Below, in pieces: positions 1 through 10,626 of a stretch of DNA of 60,000 bases (positions are counted from its first letter, which is position 1; each line of letters begins with the position of its first letter). The notes beneath the pieces were generated by a model. That model made no database searches and was not told the origin of the DNA. It was given only the letters and a program-made list of their open reading frames with translations. A program made the translations under genes and the position numbers. The stretch lies in assembly GCF_029227915.1 (NCBI RefSeq), contig NC_079882.1:17870501-17930500 (forward strand), in the 5' to 3' direction. Source of the stretch: Hydractinia symbiolongicarpus (Eukaryota > Cnidaria > Hydrozoa > Anthoathecata > Hydractiniidae).

Positions 1-708
1 TGTATCTTGTCGTCCTTAAAGTTGTCTAACTTTATTTCAGCGAAGTAACCCTAAATAGAACAGCCTTTGCGAAGTCTTGCACGCTTTGCACAAAGCTTTG
101 CCGAGTACTAACATAACGAGATTGTTTCTCATAGACGTTCCTAATTAAGAACACCTTAAGAAAAAAAAGATGAAATTTAGCTTTTGTATAGCCTTGTAGA
201 GAATTAATTAGGCGTCTTATTACGGATATTTAATGAAGAAGAAGTAAAAACATTCAGGAACGTAATTTTTCTTTGATGTAGGACCTTCCGCAAATCTGGG
301 GATGCAAACAAGTTATGGGGACAGGAAACAAAGTTGACATCAACTAGTCAACTTGCTTACCATTGCTTCAAACCATCTCACTTAAAAAGCAGCAACGTTG
401 TGGTCACGCATCGACATTATGGAGATCGTATTAATAACATGTGAGTACCAAAATTTCATAAAAAAGTATGAATAAAATTCAAACCCGTAATTCAGTCTAA
501 AAGTAAAACGGATTCTTTTTAAGGCAAGCGAAATTACAGCCAGCTGTGGTGACAACATTGTTATTAAGCAAATGTCGACACAACGACCAAAGGTTTGTTG
601 CAATAATATTTTTAACAATTTGGAATGACAATAGTGATGCTTGTCTTCAGATAGCACACGATATCAGACCCTCAATTAGTAGTGCACCTGGGGCAGCATA
701 TTCGTTCT
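1..708. other. no gene recognised
   Basis: AT-rich sequence with only short, low-complexity open frames. I see no domain, splice-site pair or repeat end that I can support here. Confidence 0.5.
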
Positions 709-854
709 TCACAATTTTTGCTTTGTGTGATGGAGTAGGAGACAAGGCGCAATAATTTTGGCTTGGTTAACAGCATACATCTCCGTGAGATCAAAATATC
801 CAATGAAATTTGGCTCATTGACAGCTGTATAACTCGCTAAATTATCTAGCAACT
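709..854 (-). other. possible decayed exon, minus strand
   Basis: On the minus strand an AG acceptor (TATTATTTTTAG) at about 855 opens a frame of about 48 codons. It contains protein-like composition (for example NEPNFIGYFDLTEMYAVNQ) and ends in a TGA at 709-711. A second open frame on the same strand takes over nearby (about 655-755), which suggests either a frameshift or a missed donor site. I recognise no domain. It could be an exon of the same gene as 920-1135, but the only donor I can place there does not give a clean join. Treat it as a coding candidate only. Confidence 0.22.
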
Positions 855-919
855 CTAAAAATAATAAGTTTTTGTTTAATATAAGGCATTCCTCTCTATT
901 TTAGAATGCCACCTCCATT

Positions 920-1135
920 TCATTCGTCGATGATACAGTAAGTAGATGTTTTACTTGAAATAAATTTTTCCAAAACTTCTGTAAAAGGTGTGTTTTCAAT
1001 TCTTTTTCCACATGTATCATAGGGATCATTATCTAGCAGAACCGTGCCCGGCTGAATTAAGAAATAGTTATTTCTCGCATCGATGTAAATTTCAGGTGTT
1101 TCCAACAGATGGAACAGACTTGCTTGATACAGGTA
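920..1135 (-). CDS. possible terminal exon of unidentified gene
   Basis: A minus-strand frame of 71 codons runs from an AG acceptor (ATTATAG) at 1136 to a TGA at 920-922. The composition is protein-like (YLYQASLFHLLETPEIYID, then FLIQPGTVLLDNDPYDTCG) and not a repeat. I do not recognise the family. The acceptor lacks a good pyrimidine tract, so the exon call rests mainly on the uninterrupted, non-repetitive frame. It could equally be a relic of a mobile-element gene. Confidence 0.3.
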   Translation of the reverse strand, partial: YLYQASLFHLLETPEIYIDARNNYFLIQPGTVLLDNDPYDTCGKRIENTPFTEVLEKFISSKTSTYCIIDE

Positions 1136-1605
1136 CTATAATTTTTTATTGCAAGCCGTAATGATAAGCCACTCAGTGAAGGAAATCTGCACCACAGTTT
1201 CAGTTTATCCGACTTATTAAGTATCCAAAACCTCATTTCATTTTAGCCTCATCATTTACTTTAACACCACACATCGTATTTACTTTATTATTCCCACCTC
1301 TCTGGTAGAGGTCGACATTTTTTGGAATGAATTAAAACAAAAACAATCCCGTCTCTCCAATCATCTTGCATGCAATGTTTCTTTCTATTTCTAACGAATT
1401 TGTAATGTATTCACGTTCTGCTATATTTCGTCTTGTGTAGTGTGAATAGGTTCTTACAATAACTCGGAATGCGTACGCACGTTAAAATTCCAATAAAAGG
1501 TTGTAAAAGTTAAGTTTTTCATTCTACAGTTTATACTGACCTTTTTTGGTTTTATAATTTTTTATGTATCTTTAACTCAGAGTTGACGATGATGAATTTC
1601 TTTCA
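1136..1605. other. no gene recognised
   Basis: AT-rich intergenic sequence with no coding or repeat structure I can support. Confidence 0.5.
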
Positions 1606-2076
1606 TCTATATAATAACATGCCAGTTCTGTGTCTCTGTAACAAGCAAGTGAATGTTGCCGAAAATGCATGTCTAATATGTTTTCTGACGTTACGGCGCG
1701 ACAAAATAACACTACCTTAACGTCAATATCCTATATTAAATTAATGAAGCCATTACAGTGCAACTAAAACTTTGAGGCCAAATAACTTGGAAACGGGGTG
1801 ATGACGTCATTGTTTTTCACTGCGTGGGTAACTAGGGTCCACCTAGGATCAATTTGGGCAATTTTCCCAAACCTGGGTCCCATAATCCGGAATGGACGGG
1901 TTGATGACGCCCCAAAAAAAACCTCAAACCCTAATATCTCTGCAACGTGGAAACAAGGTTCTAATTTTTTTTGTAGATAGATTGCTGACATCATCAAAAT
2001 TGAAATGACGCTTGGCTTCTTTTTCATTTTTATTTATCCTGCCTCAGTGGATTTTTTAACGGGCTTTAGCGACTAG
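1606..2076 (+). mobile_element. Helitron-like non-autonomous element
   Basis: It starts with a TC terminus (TCTATATAATAACATGCC) and ends with GGGCTTTAGCGACTAG. Other copies in this window share the ...CGACTAG end, preceded by a short hairpin of the type GTGGA-TTTT-TCCAC; in this copy the hairpin is damaged (GTGGATTTTTTAAC). The interior (AACTTGGAAACG, GGTAACTAGGG, TTGATGACG) matches the units at 30.9-32.7 kb. TC start, 3' hairpin, CTAG end and no target duplication are the hallmarks of Helitron/Helentron elements. No Rep/helicase gene is present, so it is non-autonomous. Family naming is inference from end structure. Confidence 0.6.
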
Positions 2077-2967
2077 TTAAAAATAATATTAATCTGACGT
2101 TCTCAAGCTTTTGATAAAATAATCGCACCTTCTAAGACTGAAACGCTAATTCCACGGGGGGTTATTAGAGTAGGGATTTTATAACCATTGGCGGACTTGA
2201 ATGAACGTATATTTTCATATTTCTTTTAGAGACTTTCATTGTAGCTTCGTCTGTTAGAAATGTTTGTGCATTCGCCTAAAAAAAGTAAAATGCGCGAAGA
2301 TTAGTTTGCGCTATTTGCGTCATCACTACGCGCTTGGAGTTTTCTTAGATATTTTTTTCTATCCCCCGAGCTACTCTCAAAAGATTTATAAATCATAAAT
2401 TTACTTACTTTTAAAAACAATAGGAGAAAAAGTTCGTGCATTAAAAATTAATGTATGAAAATTAATACGCGCGAAATACAACACAAATACGGTATTTGCA
2501 ACATCTAAAAAAGTAACTATTCTTATTCATTGATGCTTATTAAAAAAATAATGTTCGCTTCTAACCTTAAACACGTTTCCTTTGTTATATTTTCACTCTT
2601 TATTTGATTAAAATTATTGGTTGATTTTAGGTATTCTTCACAAAACAAGCAACAAGGTAATTCTGTATTTTATTTTAAACTCCTCCAAAAGGAAAAATAT
2701 TTTGCCGGACAAAATTAGACAAAAAATGTGTCAGTATTGGCTGAATTGAATTTGCTAGATAAGATAAAATATAAATTTGACGGATTTTTTATTTTCTACG
2801 GTAAATTAATACTGTCAAGCCTAATTGGTTGATCTGCTAACGGGGAGGAAGAATGTTGCCTGAATAAGAATAATTAATAGAACTAAACAACCAATCAAAT
2901 TACAGTATTAGTGATGTTCTTTTACGTGGAAGTTTATCACTTCTCAGATTACGTTCTATTTTTGTAG
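2077..2967. other. probable intron or upstream sequence of the 2968-3717 exon
   Basis: AT-rich and without long frames. A tiny candidate exon lies at about 2632-2657 (TTGATTTTAG acceptor, ACAAG/GTAATT donor), but at 26 bp it is too short to support on its own. Confidence 0.35.
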
Positions 2968-3717
2968 GAACTGTTTCCAGCGAACACGAATGTGCTAAGA
3001 GATATCAAATCCAAGTTATATGGCACAACCACGTATCAACGCAATTTTGAGGAGAATAGAAAAAAAGCTAACCTGCCAACCAGTGCAAAAACGCGAAAAA
3101 CTGTGTATTTTAAAGTCAATCTTAATATTTGCAGAAACTGTGGCTTGCAAATAAAAAGAATGAATCAACAGTACAGGAAGTTTGATAAAGATTCCACCGC
3201 GAAACTGGGTGTACTTTTGTCGGCAAAAAAAACAACATGGCCGTGTTGGCCACCAGGTGGAAAAAACACACCTCCTTGCGACCCAAAAATCATTTTACCC
3301 AAGTACTGCATCCATCCAGTAAAAAATTCAAAAACAACGAAGGGTTTTTGTAAGTGCGCTCAGCCCCAACCGTATGTCGTAAATCGTGTATTATCCGATC
3401 GGTCAAAAGAGGACATAAACCAAGAATATGAAACGGAAGAAAATATTGTTCATGGACAGCCGAGCGAAAATAATTTGCTTCAGGAGAAACAATTGGCATG
3501 TGGCAATAAAATGCAACGACCGCTGACGAAACAAAAATACCGACCGTTGTCTAAGCAGCGCTGTTGGCCATTAAAAATTGAACCTGGATTCAAAACAGAA
3601 GCTCATCAAAAATTTCATCAAATATACAATGACGTCATCCCTGATTTACGCGACGCTGCGATGGAGGGAAAGAAACATAATTTCCATGGATTCAATGTAC
3701 ATTTGTTCAGAGGTTAA
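2968..3717 (+). CDS. last exon of an unidentified host gene (250 codons)
   Basis: A clean AG acceptor (TTCTATTTTTGTAG) at 2967 opens a frame that starts GAA CTG and runs 249 codons to a TAA at 3715-3717. An AATAAA signal follows 28 bp later (3746-3751). There is no ATG near the start of the frame, so the protein begins in upstream exons. Visible features are a basic N-terminal part with YGTTTYQRNF, a cysteine/proline-rich middle (WPCWPPGGKNTPPCD), and an ordered C-terminus ending HNFHGFNVHLFRG. Short TTxYxxxF motifs and Pro/Lys/Tyr-rich stretches are common in ciliary and sperm microtubule-associated proteins, but I cannot name the family. There are no transposon hallmarks. The uninterrupted frame, acceptor and poly(A) signal support a genuine host exon. 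Confidence 0.6.
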   Translation, partial: ELFPANTNVLRDIKSKLYGTTTYQRNFEENRKKANLPTSAKTRKTVYFKVNLNICRNCGLQIKRMNQQYRKFDKDSTAKLGVLLSAKKTTWPCWPPGGKNTPPCDPKIILPKYCIHPVKNSKTTKGFCKCAQPQPYVVNRVLSDRSKEDINQEYETEENIVHGQPSENNLLQEKQLACGNKMQRPLTKQKYRPLSKQRCWPLKIEPGFKTEAHQKFHQIYNDVIPDLRDAAMEGKKHNFHGFNVHLFRG

Positions 3718-3745
3718 TTTTAAGGAAATGCTAAATGTGAATGCA

Positions 3746-3751
3746 AATAAA
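3746..3751 (+). terminator. poly(A) signal for the 2968-3717 exon
   Basis: A canonical AATAAA lies 28 bp downstream of the stop codon of the preceding exon. Confidence 0.5.
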
Positions 3752-5046
3752 CAAAACAACGAAGTCATAGTTTTAGCAGTTTTCCCACAGGACTTACTCT
3801 GCTCTAATGCCTTATCAGAAATAATCTGATTAATAACGAAAAAAGAACTTACAAGTTTGTGTATTGTAAAAACACTCATAATTCTACTTTGGCTTTCAAT
3901 CATTTAGCAGGGGTCTCACCCTCGTCCCCTGGGTTGTTTACCTTCTTGATTTGAGAGATGACATCGAAAAATACCCTGGTATCGTTGACCGGATATTGAA
4001 ATATTAATGGCTTTTACATTTCGCATAATTATTACGCCTTTTTTTCCTTAGTGAGCACATTTTCAGATCAAGATTAAAATGGCGAATTGAGCCGTGGTTG
4101 CTTATTATTTAAATTTAAAAAAACGTTCAGTTTTGCTTTGCTACATTTATTAAAATATCACTTACTAGTTCATGTTGTCGCGTTATACATTGAGAAAGAA
4201 GATAGCGGCATAAAAAAGCAGGCTACTGATATAAGAAAAACAATTGTATGTAGCTAAGAAGGTTTTTTAAATGTTTAGCACGTAGTAAGTGATCACAACC
4301 TAATGTAGACGTGTTGATAACAGCTAGCTTTATATATTTTAGCTTGGTATTTTGTTTACATTTAGCTATTAGCTAGCTAGCTAGCTAAACTTTATCATAG
4401 TAAAATTTGCAATTTTTGAGAGGATTAGAAACTTTGTTTCTTTTTTCCTCAAATAAATTTCCCCCAAAGACTTGCAATATTTGTTTGAAATCGGATTTAC
4501 AAAAATAAATCTCAAAAATACTAAAAAAAATTCTGGGGACCCTATTTACAAAAATTTATCAAATATTAACTCAAAATTGACGAATTTATTTAATAGTGAG
4601 GGCTGCTATGTTCTGATATGAAGCTTCGTGTGCACATGTGTGTTAAAAGTGATTTTTTGATTTAAAGTTGTTCCTTAGGTCCATAATTACCAAAAAAATA
4701 TGGGGGGCAAAATTTCTTGTCCCATGGGACCAAATTAGATGACGTTATCACTTTTACAGTCAGCAAAAAACAATTTCACATTTATATGTCATGTTATATA
4801 TGGTTGGAAAGAGGAGATCGAGTGGAGCAAAAACAATGTAAGAACCATGTGTTCAAAACGTAACACTCGAAAGATATTACTATTCAAACTTTGTACAAAT
4901 TACAGACCGGTAATTTACTGACCCAGCACAAAAATGACTATAACCTGCTCAATAGCGAAGTTTTTTTGTTGAATGTTAGTATAGTATTGGGTCACCTTAA
5001 TGTCTTTCTGTTTGATCAAAATTTATTGTTCAAATCACTTTAAGAT
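3752..5046. other. intergenic, no gene recognised
   Basis: AT-rich intergenic DNA with a short GCTA-repeat run at about 4364-4386. Near 4898-4920 a partial copy of the ACAGACC/TAATTTAC motif resembles the terminal repeat of the element that follows. No supportable coding region. Confidence 0.45.
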
Positions 5047-5102
5047 ATAATTTACAGACCATTAATTTACAGACCAAAGCACGTTTTTAGTTGTTTACTT
5101 TA
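5047..5102 (+). repeat. left terminal inverted repeat of the nuclease-like/CXC element
   Basis: Near-perfect inverted match to 10361-10415. It contains a doubled ATTTACAGACC motif followed by AAAGCACGTTTTTAG. Confidence 0.65.
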
Positions 5103-5209
5103 GTTTTAAAAAGTAAGTAGCGAATTTCACTTAGACATTTTGTATGTATTAGTATCAGTATGATAACAAGTTTTGTTTTATAATTGTTCGATTTTATAGA
5201 AATAGACAT

Positions 5210-7626
5210 AGAGATAGAGAAACGTTCCTTCTGGCACACCGCGCACATCGCGCACACGCGCACGCACGGTCAAACACAACAAATTCCCTATCATCCAACA
5301 CAAGTCCCCATCATACCTCAAATGAGTAAAAATATTTCTAGCGCACATCAGGGGAATTACCCCATCATGCTGTGCTAATTCACGCATAATGAGTTAATTT
5401 CCTCATCATGCCTCAAGTGAGTAAAAAATGTCTGGCGCACTCGAATCTGCTGACAATCAGCAAAAAATCAACGCATGCGCAGCAACGTGACCAACTATGC
5501 TCAGCAATCTTCGGACTGGTTCAAGATTAATAAAATGGTACTCTGTTACTGGTGCTCTGTAGAACTATGCGACAAAAAATGCGTCATGTGCCCCATGAGA
5601 TACACCCCCCCCCCCCCCCCCCCCGCAGGCTAGACGAAATCTGGCTTTTTTCATGTCAAAGAAAACATGGCTGCTCATATGGGCGACGGCGGCGAGTACG
5701 TGTGCGAGGGCTACTTTTGTGGAAATGGGTGCTGCTTGGCTTACGTGGAGGAGCGAAAGGTGTATGACAGCGCGTACGAAATGTCGCTGTGGTTGTTGAA
5801 AAGGCGCTACAAAGGAAGGGCCGCCCCAGTCAGATTTGGAGGCGACTTGACGCAAAAGGAATTCCTGGCATCGGGGTCATAGGGAGCTCCTAGGTTATCT
5901 CATAGCCCCCCTCGGGGTTATAAGATAAATGGAAGAACAATGCAATGACTGCGAACGTGTGCTTGACGAGTAAGGTGTAAATGTGGACGAAGGTTCGTGG
6001 TTGAGGCTATAATGCTGTGTTGGTGCTGCTACCAGGAGTATATCACATATAACGGGGGTGGTTGCGTATGTGTGAGGAAAGCAATCCTCGGACCTTGTTG
6101 GAAATTCAATAAAGGATGCTAAAATTTGAGAACGAAATTGTCAACCCCAGAGAATGCTACAACTTTGCGTGAACTTTTATCAACATCAATGATATCAATG
6201 TGGACTATCTGACAGTGTCAGATCCCCTTCCTGCCAATGGAGGTAAGGTAAACGTTTACCGCAATGTCCGTGTTGTTCTTCTCAAACGGATATGTCCCTG
6301 ATGGTTGTCGGGAACTCTATATCCTGCCAATTGTAGAGAAGAACATAGGGCTGCATCTGAGATATTCGATTCCGGTCCTTTCCGATCTCTGCATGGTGTA
6401 AGGATGCTATGACGCTCGACTTGAAACATTCGTCCTCATTTTTTGGGTTGATGATAGCCTTTTTCGAGGCTATCCATTTGGGTAGTTCTATGGACGAGGA
6501 ACCCCTTGTTAGCCGCAGTTTATGGAAATCTACATCTAGGTGTAGAATTCTATCAATAGTAAATCCACTTTGGGGTAATGCCGGATGTTCTACGTGTGTT
6601 TTGATTAATGTAAACATTTTATCCACGTCGCTACCCTGGAAAATTTCCGTTATATTGCTATTAAAAGGTTTATCTATCCTGATATACTCTTCTACTTCCG
6701 ATGTCGGCACGATTTTTTTCTTCCACATAATCCACAGGGACATCTGTACCTTTGCCGAGTCCATGTCTCTTACTGCTCCACGATCAAGGTTTTCACGTTG
6801 GGTTTAACCATCGTTATATACCCGTCAACATCAGCCTTTTCTATACCAGGAATGCGGAAACTTCGAAATGTCTTACGCAGCGCATGCTTATGTTCCCGAG
6901 GCATAAAATCTTGCTCCGGCTGATCATATAGATTTTGGATGTCCTTGAGGTAGTCTTCCTCAGCCTCTTCCTCCACTTCATCATGGAGCGTAGGTCTCAC
7001 GATGTTAGCTGCCTTATCATAGAGATTCATAACTTTACGTTTGAAGGCCACGTAGGTTCTCTTGACTCCCTCTTTTATAGACTTGGGAATAGTGTCCACT
7101 AACCAGTTGTACCATCCTTGCATCTAGGTTTTCACGATCGAACGATTTTTTAACATCTCCTGGTTTTCAAAGACATCCATATCCTCTGGTATTGTTATTA
7201 TAGTCACGGGTCTAATTGGTTTTCGTTGCCCGGGTGGTCTCTGTAGTTGATCTTTCAGCAAAAAAAACCAATCGGCCTTGCGTAGCTTGTAGTAACCAGT
7301 CAACCCACGGCTTTTCGCTATATCTCGTAATTCTTTTAACGTTCTTGTGTTCATCATTTATTCTATGAGTTTTTGATTGTCAGTAAATTTCATGATTGCT
7401 CAAAACTAGCACAGTCATTTCTGACACAGTTGGTCATGTTGCTGCGCATGCGTTGATTGTCAGCAGTCACGTGACCGGGGGAATTTACCTTGATGTGTGC
7501 CAGAAATTTTTTACTCATTTGAGGTATGATATATCGCGGATAGACGTCGACTTGTGTTGTATGGTGGGGGTTTGACCATGCGTGCGTGTGTGCGTGGTGT
7601 GCCAGAAGGAGCATTTTTCTATCTCT
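5210..7626 (-). mobile_element. internally deleted Polinton/Maverick
   Basis: Long inverted ends. The left end (from 5210, AGAGATAGAGAAACGTTCC then TTCTGGCACACC) and the right end (ending 7626) match in inverted orientation over about 250-290 bp with indels, sharing CCTCAAATGAGTAAAAA and AACGCATGCGCAGCAAC. The same end recurs at 35812. Inside are only a polymerase B N-terminal fragment (6218-7357, minus), an 18-base C run (about 5607-5624) and a 71-codon plus frame at 5667-5882 that I do not recognise. A full Polinton is usually 15-20 kb, so most genes have been lost. The flanks AGACAT and AGATTG do not form a convincing 6-bp duplication. Confidence 0.75.
6218..7357 (-). pseudogene. Polinton DNA polymerase B, N-terminal fragment
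   Basis: Three abutting minus-strand frames read in order as the extended N-terminus of Polinton protein-primed polymerases. First is a Rho_N/SAP-like helical motif (LKELRDIAKSRGL, 7124-7357). Then comes a conserved block starting WYNWLV and rich in acidic residues (6770-7123). Then comes a block with ELPKWI and NEDECFKSSVIASLH (6282-6764), and a last stretch in a shifted frame ending at the TGA at 6218-6220. No exonuclease or polymerase motif is present, so the gene is cut off before its catalytic part. Frames change at about 7124, 6767 and 6282. In a complete element the product would replicate the element from a protein primer. Confidence 0.75.
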
Positions 7627-7671
7627 AGATTGTTTAATTTCGAAGTAATAAAATGTATAGACCGAATTAAA

Positions 7672-10274
7672 ATGGATGTTAACTGTGTAAAAACAATAAA
7701 TGTGCTGGATTTTGGGAAATGTATAGTGTGCCAGAAAGATACATCAAAAAAGGTACCGCCTTACTTCAACATTTTTTCCCATTGCTGTTCTGAGTTCTGA
7801 GAGAAAGATTTTTGTTTGATAGATTGACCAAGATGTGTAATTTTATGTGTGATGTTCGAGTTGCAAGGAAAGAATTCTTAAACATAAAATGTTCTAACAA
7901 AGTTGAATGTAAGGAGCAACAAAAACAGTTCATTGAACTTTGTGAAAGAATTGGGATTTTTGGTCATCAATATATAGATCATCAATCTCTGTTTTTGCGA
8001 AATTTCATGAAAATGTATGAATCACTTTTACTTTTCGTTCGTGCTATGCGACAAGGACTTTGTAAATTACATCTTGTCTCTTTGAGTGCTTTACAATCAA
8101 ATTACTTACGCCCGATTAACACCTTTGTATCTGGCAGACATGAAGAATTTAGAAAAAAACAGACATAAAGACCTGGTCCTACTTGAAAGAGAATTTCGCA
8201 ATTGCCAAAACCAGTATACCATTCACTGCCATTGGGTCCGAACACGCAATGAAGCAGGAGAATAAGGAAATGAAGGTCACTGGAGGCATCAAAGGACTGT
8301 TACAACAACCATCTACATTGAACAGATTTCGCCTTGCTTCTCCTATACTTACGTCATTATTGAAAGAAAATGTCAATGTTGATCAAAGAAAGCAACACTA
8401 CGAATTGAGTGGCTCAACATATAGCAGGATAGCTTCTAACGTCAATAAATTGCTTTGTACCATGGATGACTTCGATGTCAACTTCCGGCAGTCCGATTGT
8501 GTATTTAATGTTGTTTCAAAATCTGTTCTTCACAATTCACAAATACTTCAATCTGCTGATATTGGCTCAAAATGTTATGAAGAATTTGTCACAGAGAGGA
8601 TAAAAGGAAAAAAATCGATATGGGAACCTTTAAAAAAAGTGAAAATAGTAACTTTCAAAGATCTTGGAAAATCTATCAAAAAGAGAGTAAGGGATAAAGT
8701 TATACAACTCAAAGAGGAAAAAACGCTACTATTAAGATTTTTAATTAGTGCACAGAAACTTCCCGAGTTGGATTTGGAGCACTGTATTGGCAACTTTGAG
8801 TTTTCTGTTGTACCAAAGGCCTTGTTTAGTGCTGATGGAATTTCATTGGCTTGTTTAGACAAATCAAAATTGCTTTACTGTATAGAGAAATTATCCAGCA
8901 ATGGACAAACGACCAATGCTTTATCTGGAGAAGTCGAAACAAACAAAGTAATCATTATAGTTGGAATGGCTGTTGTGAATCAAACTCCAAAAACAACGGC
9001 AGTTAAAACATGCAAGGTATGTTTTCAATTTATTACTATCTTACGTAATTTTCTGACGCATTTGTAAAATACTCTTGTGATTTTTTAGGATTTTGCATCA
9101 GCTTTCACAGAACGTGTACTACAAATTTCAAGAGGATGTGTTGAAATACGATTGGTATTTGATCGCTATATAGAAAACCCCTTGAAAGCACGGACAAGAA
9201 TGCATCGTACATCTGGTAATGAAGTTCGATACAAAGTATCAGACAACACCAATATTTCATCCATTAGTCTCAAGCAATTTCTTTCCCACATCGATACAAA
9301 GCAAGTTTTAACCATCTACACCTGGCAAAGAAAGTGATGGAGGCTCTTTCATCATTGCATATTCGGTATATAGTGACTTATGATACTAAAAGGGAATCAA
9401 ATTTTGTTGATTGCAGAATACACGACCACGAAGAAGCTGACACAGCACTTGTATGTAATGCTATGGATGTTGCACAACAATCTCCTTACACCAGCTGTTT
9501 ACTCTCCGGATACTGACGTGTTTCTACTGTTAATTTACTACTACGAGATGTTACCAATGAATACCATTTTTGGAGGTTCCACTCTACGTGATATTGATGT
9601 TCGAAATTGCTTTGATGGCCATGGTGCAGTACAGAGGAAAGGTATTCTTGGTTTTCATACGTTCACAGGGTGTGACCAAACTGGGCGTTTCAACAAAAAA
9701 TCGAACTGTGCTTGGCTGAAGATTTTTTACAGACAGATAATGAGGTGGTTCTGGCATTATCAACACTTGGAAGTTCTGTCGAACTTTCTAATCTGGAAAC
9801 ACTGGAAAGCTTAGAACGTTTCGTGGTTTCAATGTATAAGGGGATTAAATGTCCTGCAGACGTGGTATCACTATCTCAATTGCGTTTGCATTTTTTCTTC
9901 AGATTCCAGTGTGATGCTGATATGTTGCCACCAACATTAGCTGCATTGAAGTACAAAATATTCAGGTGTCATTTTTATGGTTTTACGAAGATCGCATATC
10001 CTCATTCAACAACTTCCGAATGCAGTCAATTATGGTTGGGAAACAGATGAAGTCAGTAACTTATCCCCCCATAATGACATAACTTCCTGCACCGGTGGCA
10101 TTCATCGAGTTCAGGTCTTGTAGTTGCAAAACAAGTTGCATATCCAACCGCTGTAAATGCCGTAAAAATGTTTTTTCGTGCACTGACATGTGTAAATGTA
10201 CGACGTGTCAAAACAGTGGTGGTGCAAGCAATGAATCCGAGTCAGATGAATATAGTCCTAGTGATGATGAGTGA
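7672..10274 (+). pseudogene. nuclease-like protein with C-terminal CXC cysteine cluster, decayed
   Basis: Proposed start ATG at 7672 with an early CIVCQK motif; stop TGA at 10272-10274. The longest intact part is 8183-9016. A 72-bp intron (9017-9088, GTATGT...TTTTAG) joins the frame cleanly (TCK/DFA). Downstream are conserved acidic motifs HDHEEADT, SPDTDVFLLL and GCDQTGRF, which resemble metal-binding acidic residues of PIN/FEN/XRN-type nucleases. The C-terminus has a tesmin/TSO1-like cysteine cluster (SCSCKTSC...CKCRKN...CKCTTC, about 10118-10215) and an acidic tail. The reading frame shifts near 7790, 8168, 9310, 9500, 9700 and 9990-10110, so this copy is dead. I recall this as a multi-copy family of uncharacterised invertebrate proteins. 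The nuclease assignment is inference from motifs. Confidence 0.6.
9017..9088 (+). other. spliceosomal intron in the nuclease-like/CXC gene
   Basis: GTATGT donor and TTTTTTAG acceptor, 72 bp. Removing it keeps the frame (TGC AAG / GAT TTT). It shows the gene is or was transcribed by the host spliceosomal route. Confidence 0.7.
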
Positions 10275-10360
10275 CTGAAACATTGTACAAGCATTGCTAA
10301 AGTAGTTTTTGTCATTATTTTTAGCTTTTTTTTAACTTTGCGACATTGCCTGAAAGAAAG

Positions 10361-10415
10361 AAAGTAAACAACTAAAAACGTGCTTTGGTCTGTAAATTAC
10401 TGGTCTGTAGATTAT
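10361..10415 (-). repeat. right terminal inverted repeat of the nuclease-like/CXC element
   Basis: Inverted match to 5047-5102, including CGTGCTTTGGTCTGTAAAT. Confidence 0.65.
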
Positions 10416-10626
10416 TATTGAAAAATTAGCAAATATGAAACTGGATTGCACAAATCAAACATGGGACAAATTTTCATTTAAACCCTAACTTAACACTTAG
10501 ACTCTAACATATTTTAATCATGAAAATTGCTCCTAATGTTTTTTCCCCATGTATCTTTGTCAAAACTGATATACTGTCAAAATTGATATAACTGTCAAAA
10601 ATCGCAAAGGACAGGTGTTATGCCCA

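Larger units (their letters stand above)
5047..10415 (+). mobile_element. TIR-bounded element carrying a nuclease-like/CXC gene, with a nested Polinton
   Basis: An inverted repeat of about 55 bp bounds the segment. The left copy (5047-5102) holds ATTTACAGACC twice, then AAAGCACGTTTTTAGTTG. The right copy (10361-10415) is its reverse complement with a few changes. Between them lies one spliced, decayed gene (7672-10274) and an unrelated internally deleted Polinton (5210-7626) inserted between the left repeat and the gene start. Removing the Polinton leaves a compact element of about 3 kb: repeat, short leader, gene, short trailer, repeat. I could not identify a target-site duplication. Whether this gene is the element's own mobility gene or captured cargo is open. 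Confidence 0.5.

Noticed and set aside
5204-7632. 6-bp target-site duplication of the small Polinton
   Set aside because: The flanking hexamers AGACAT and AGATTG match at only three positions, so I do not claim a duplication.
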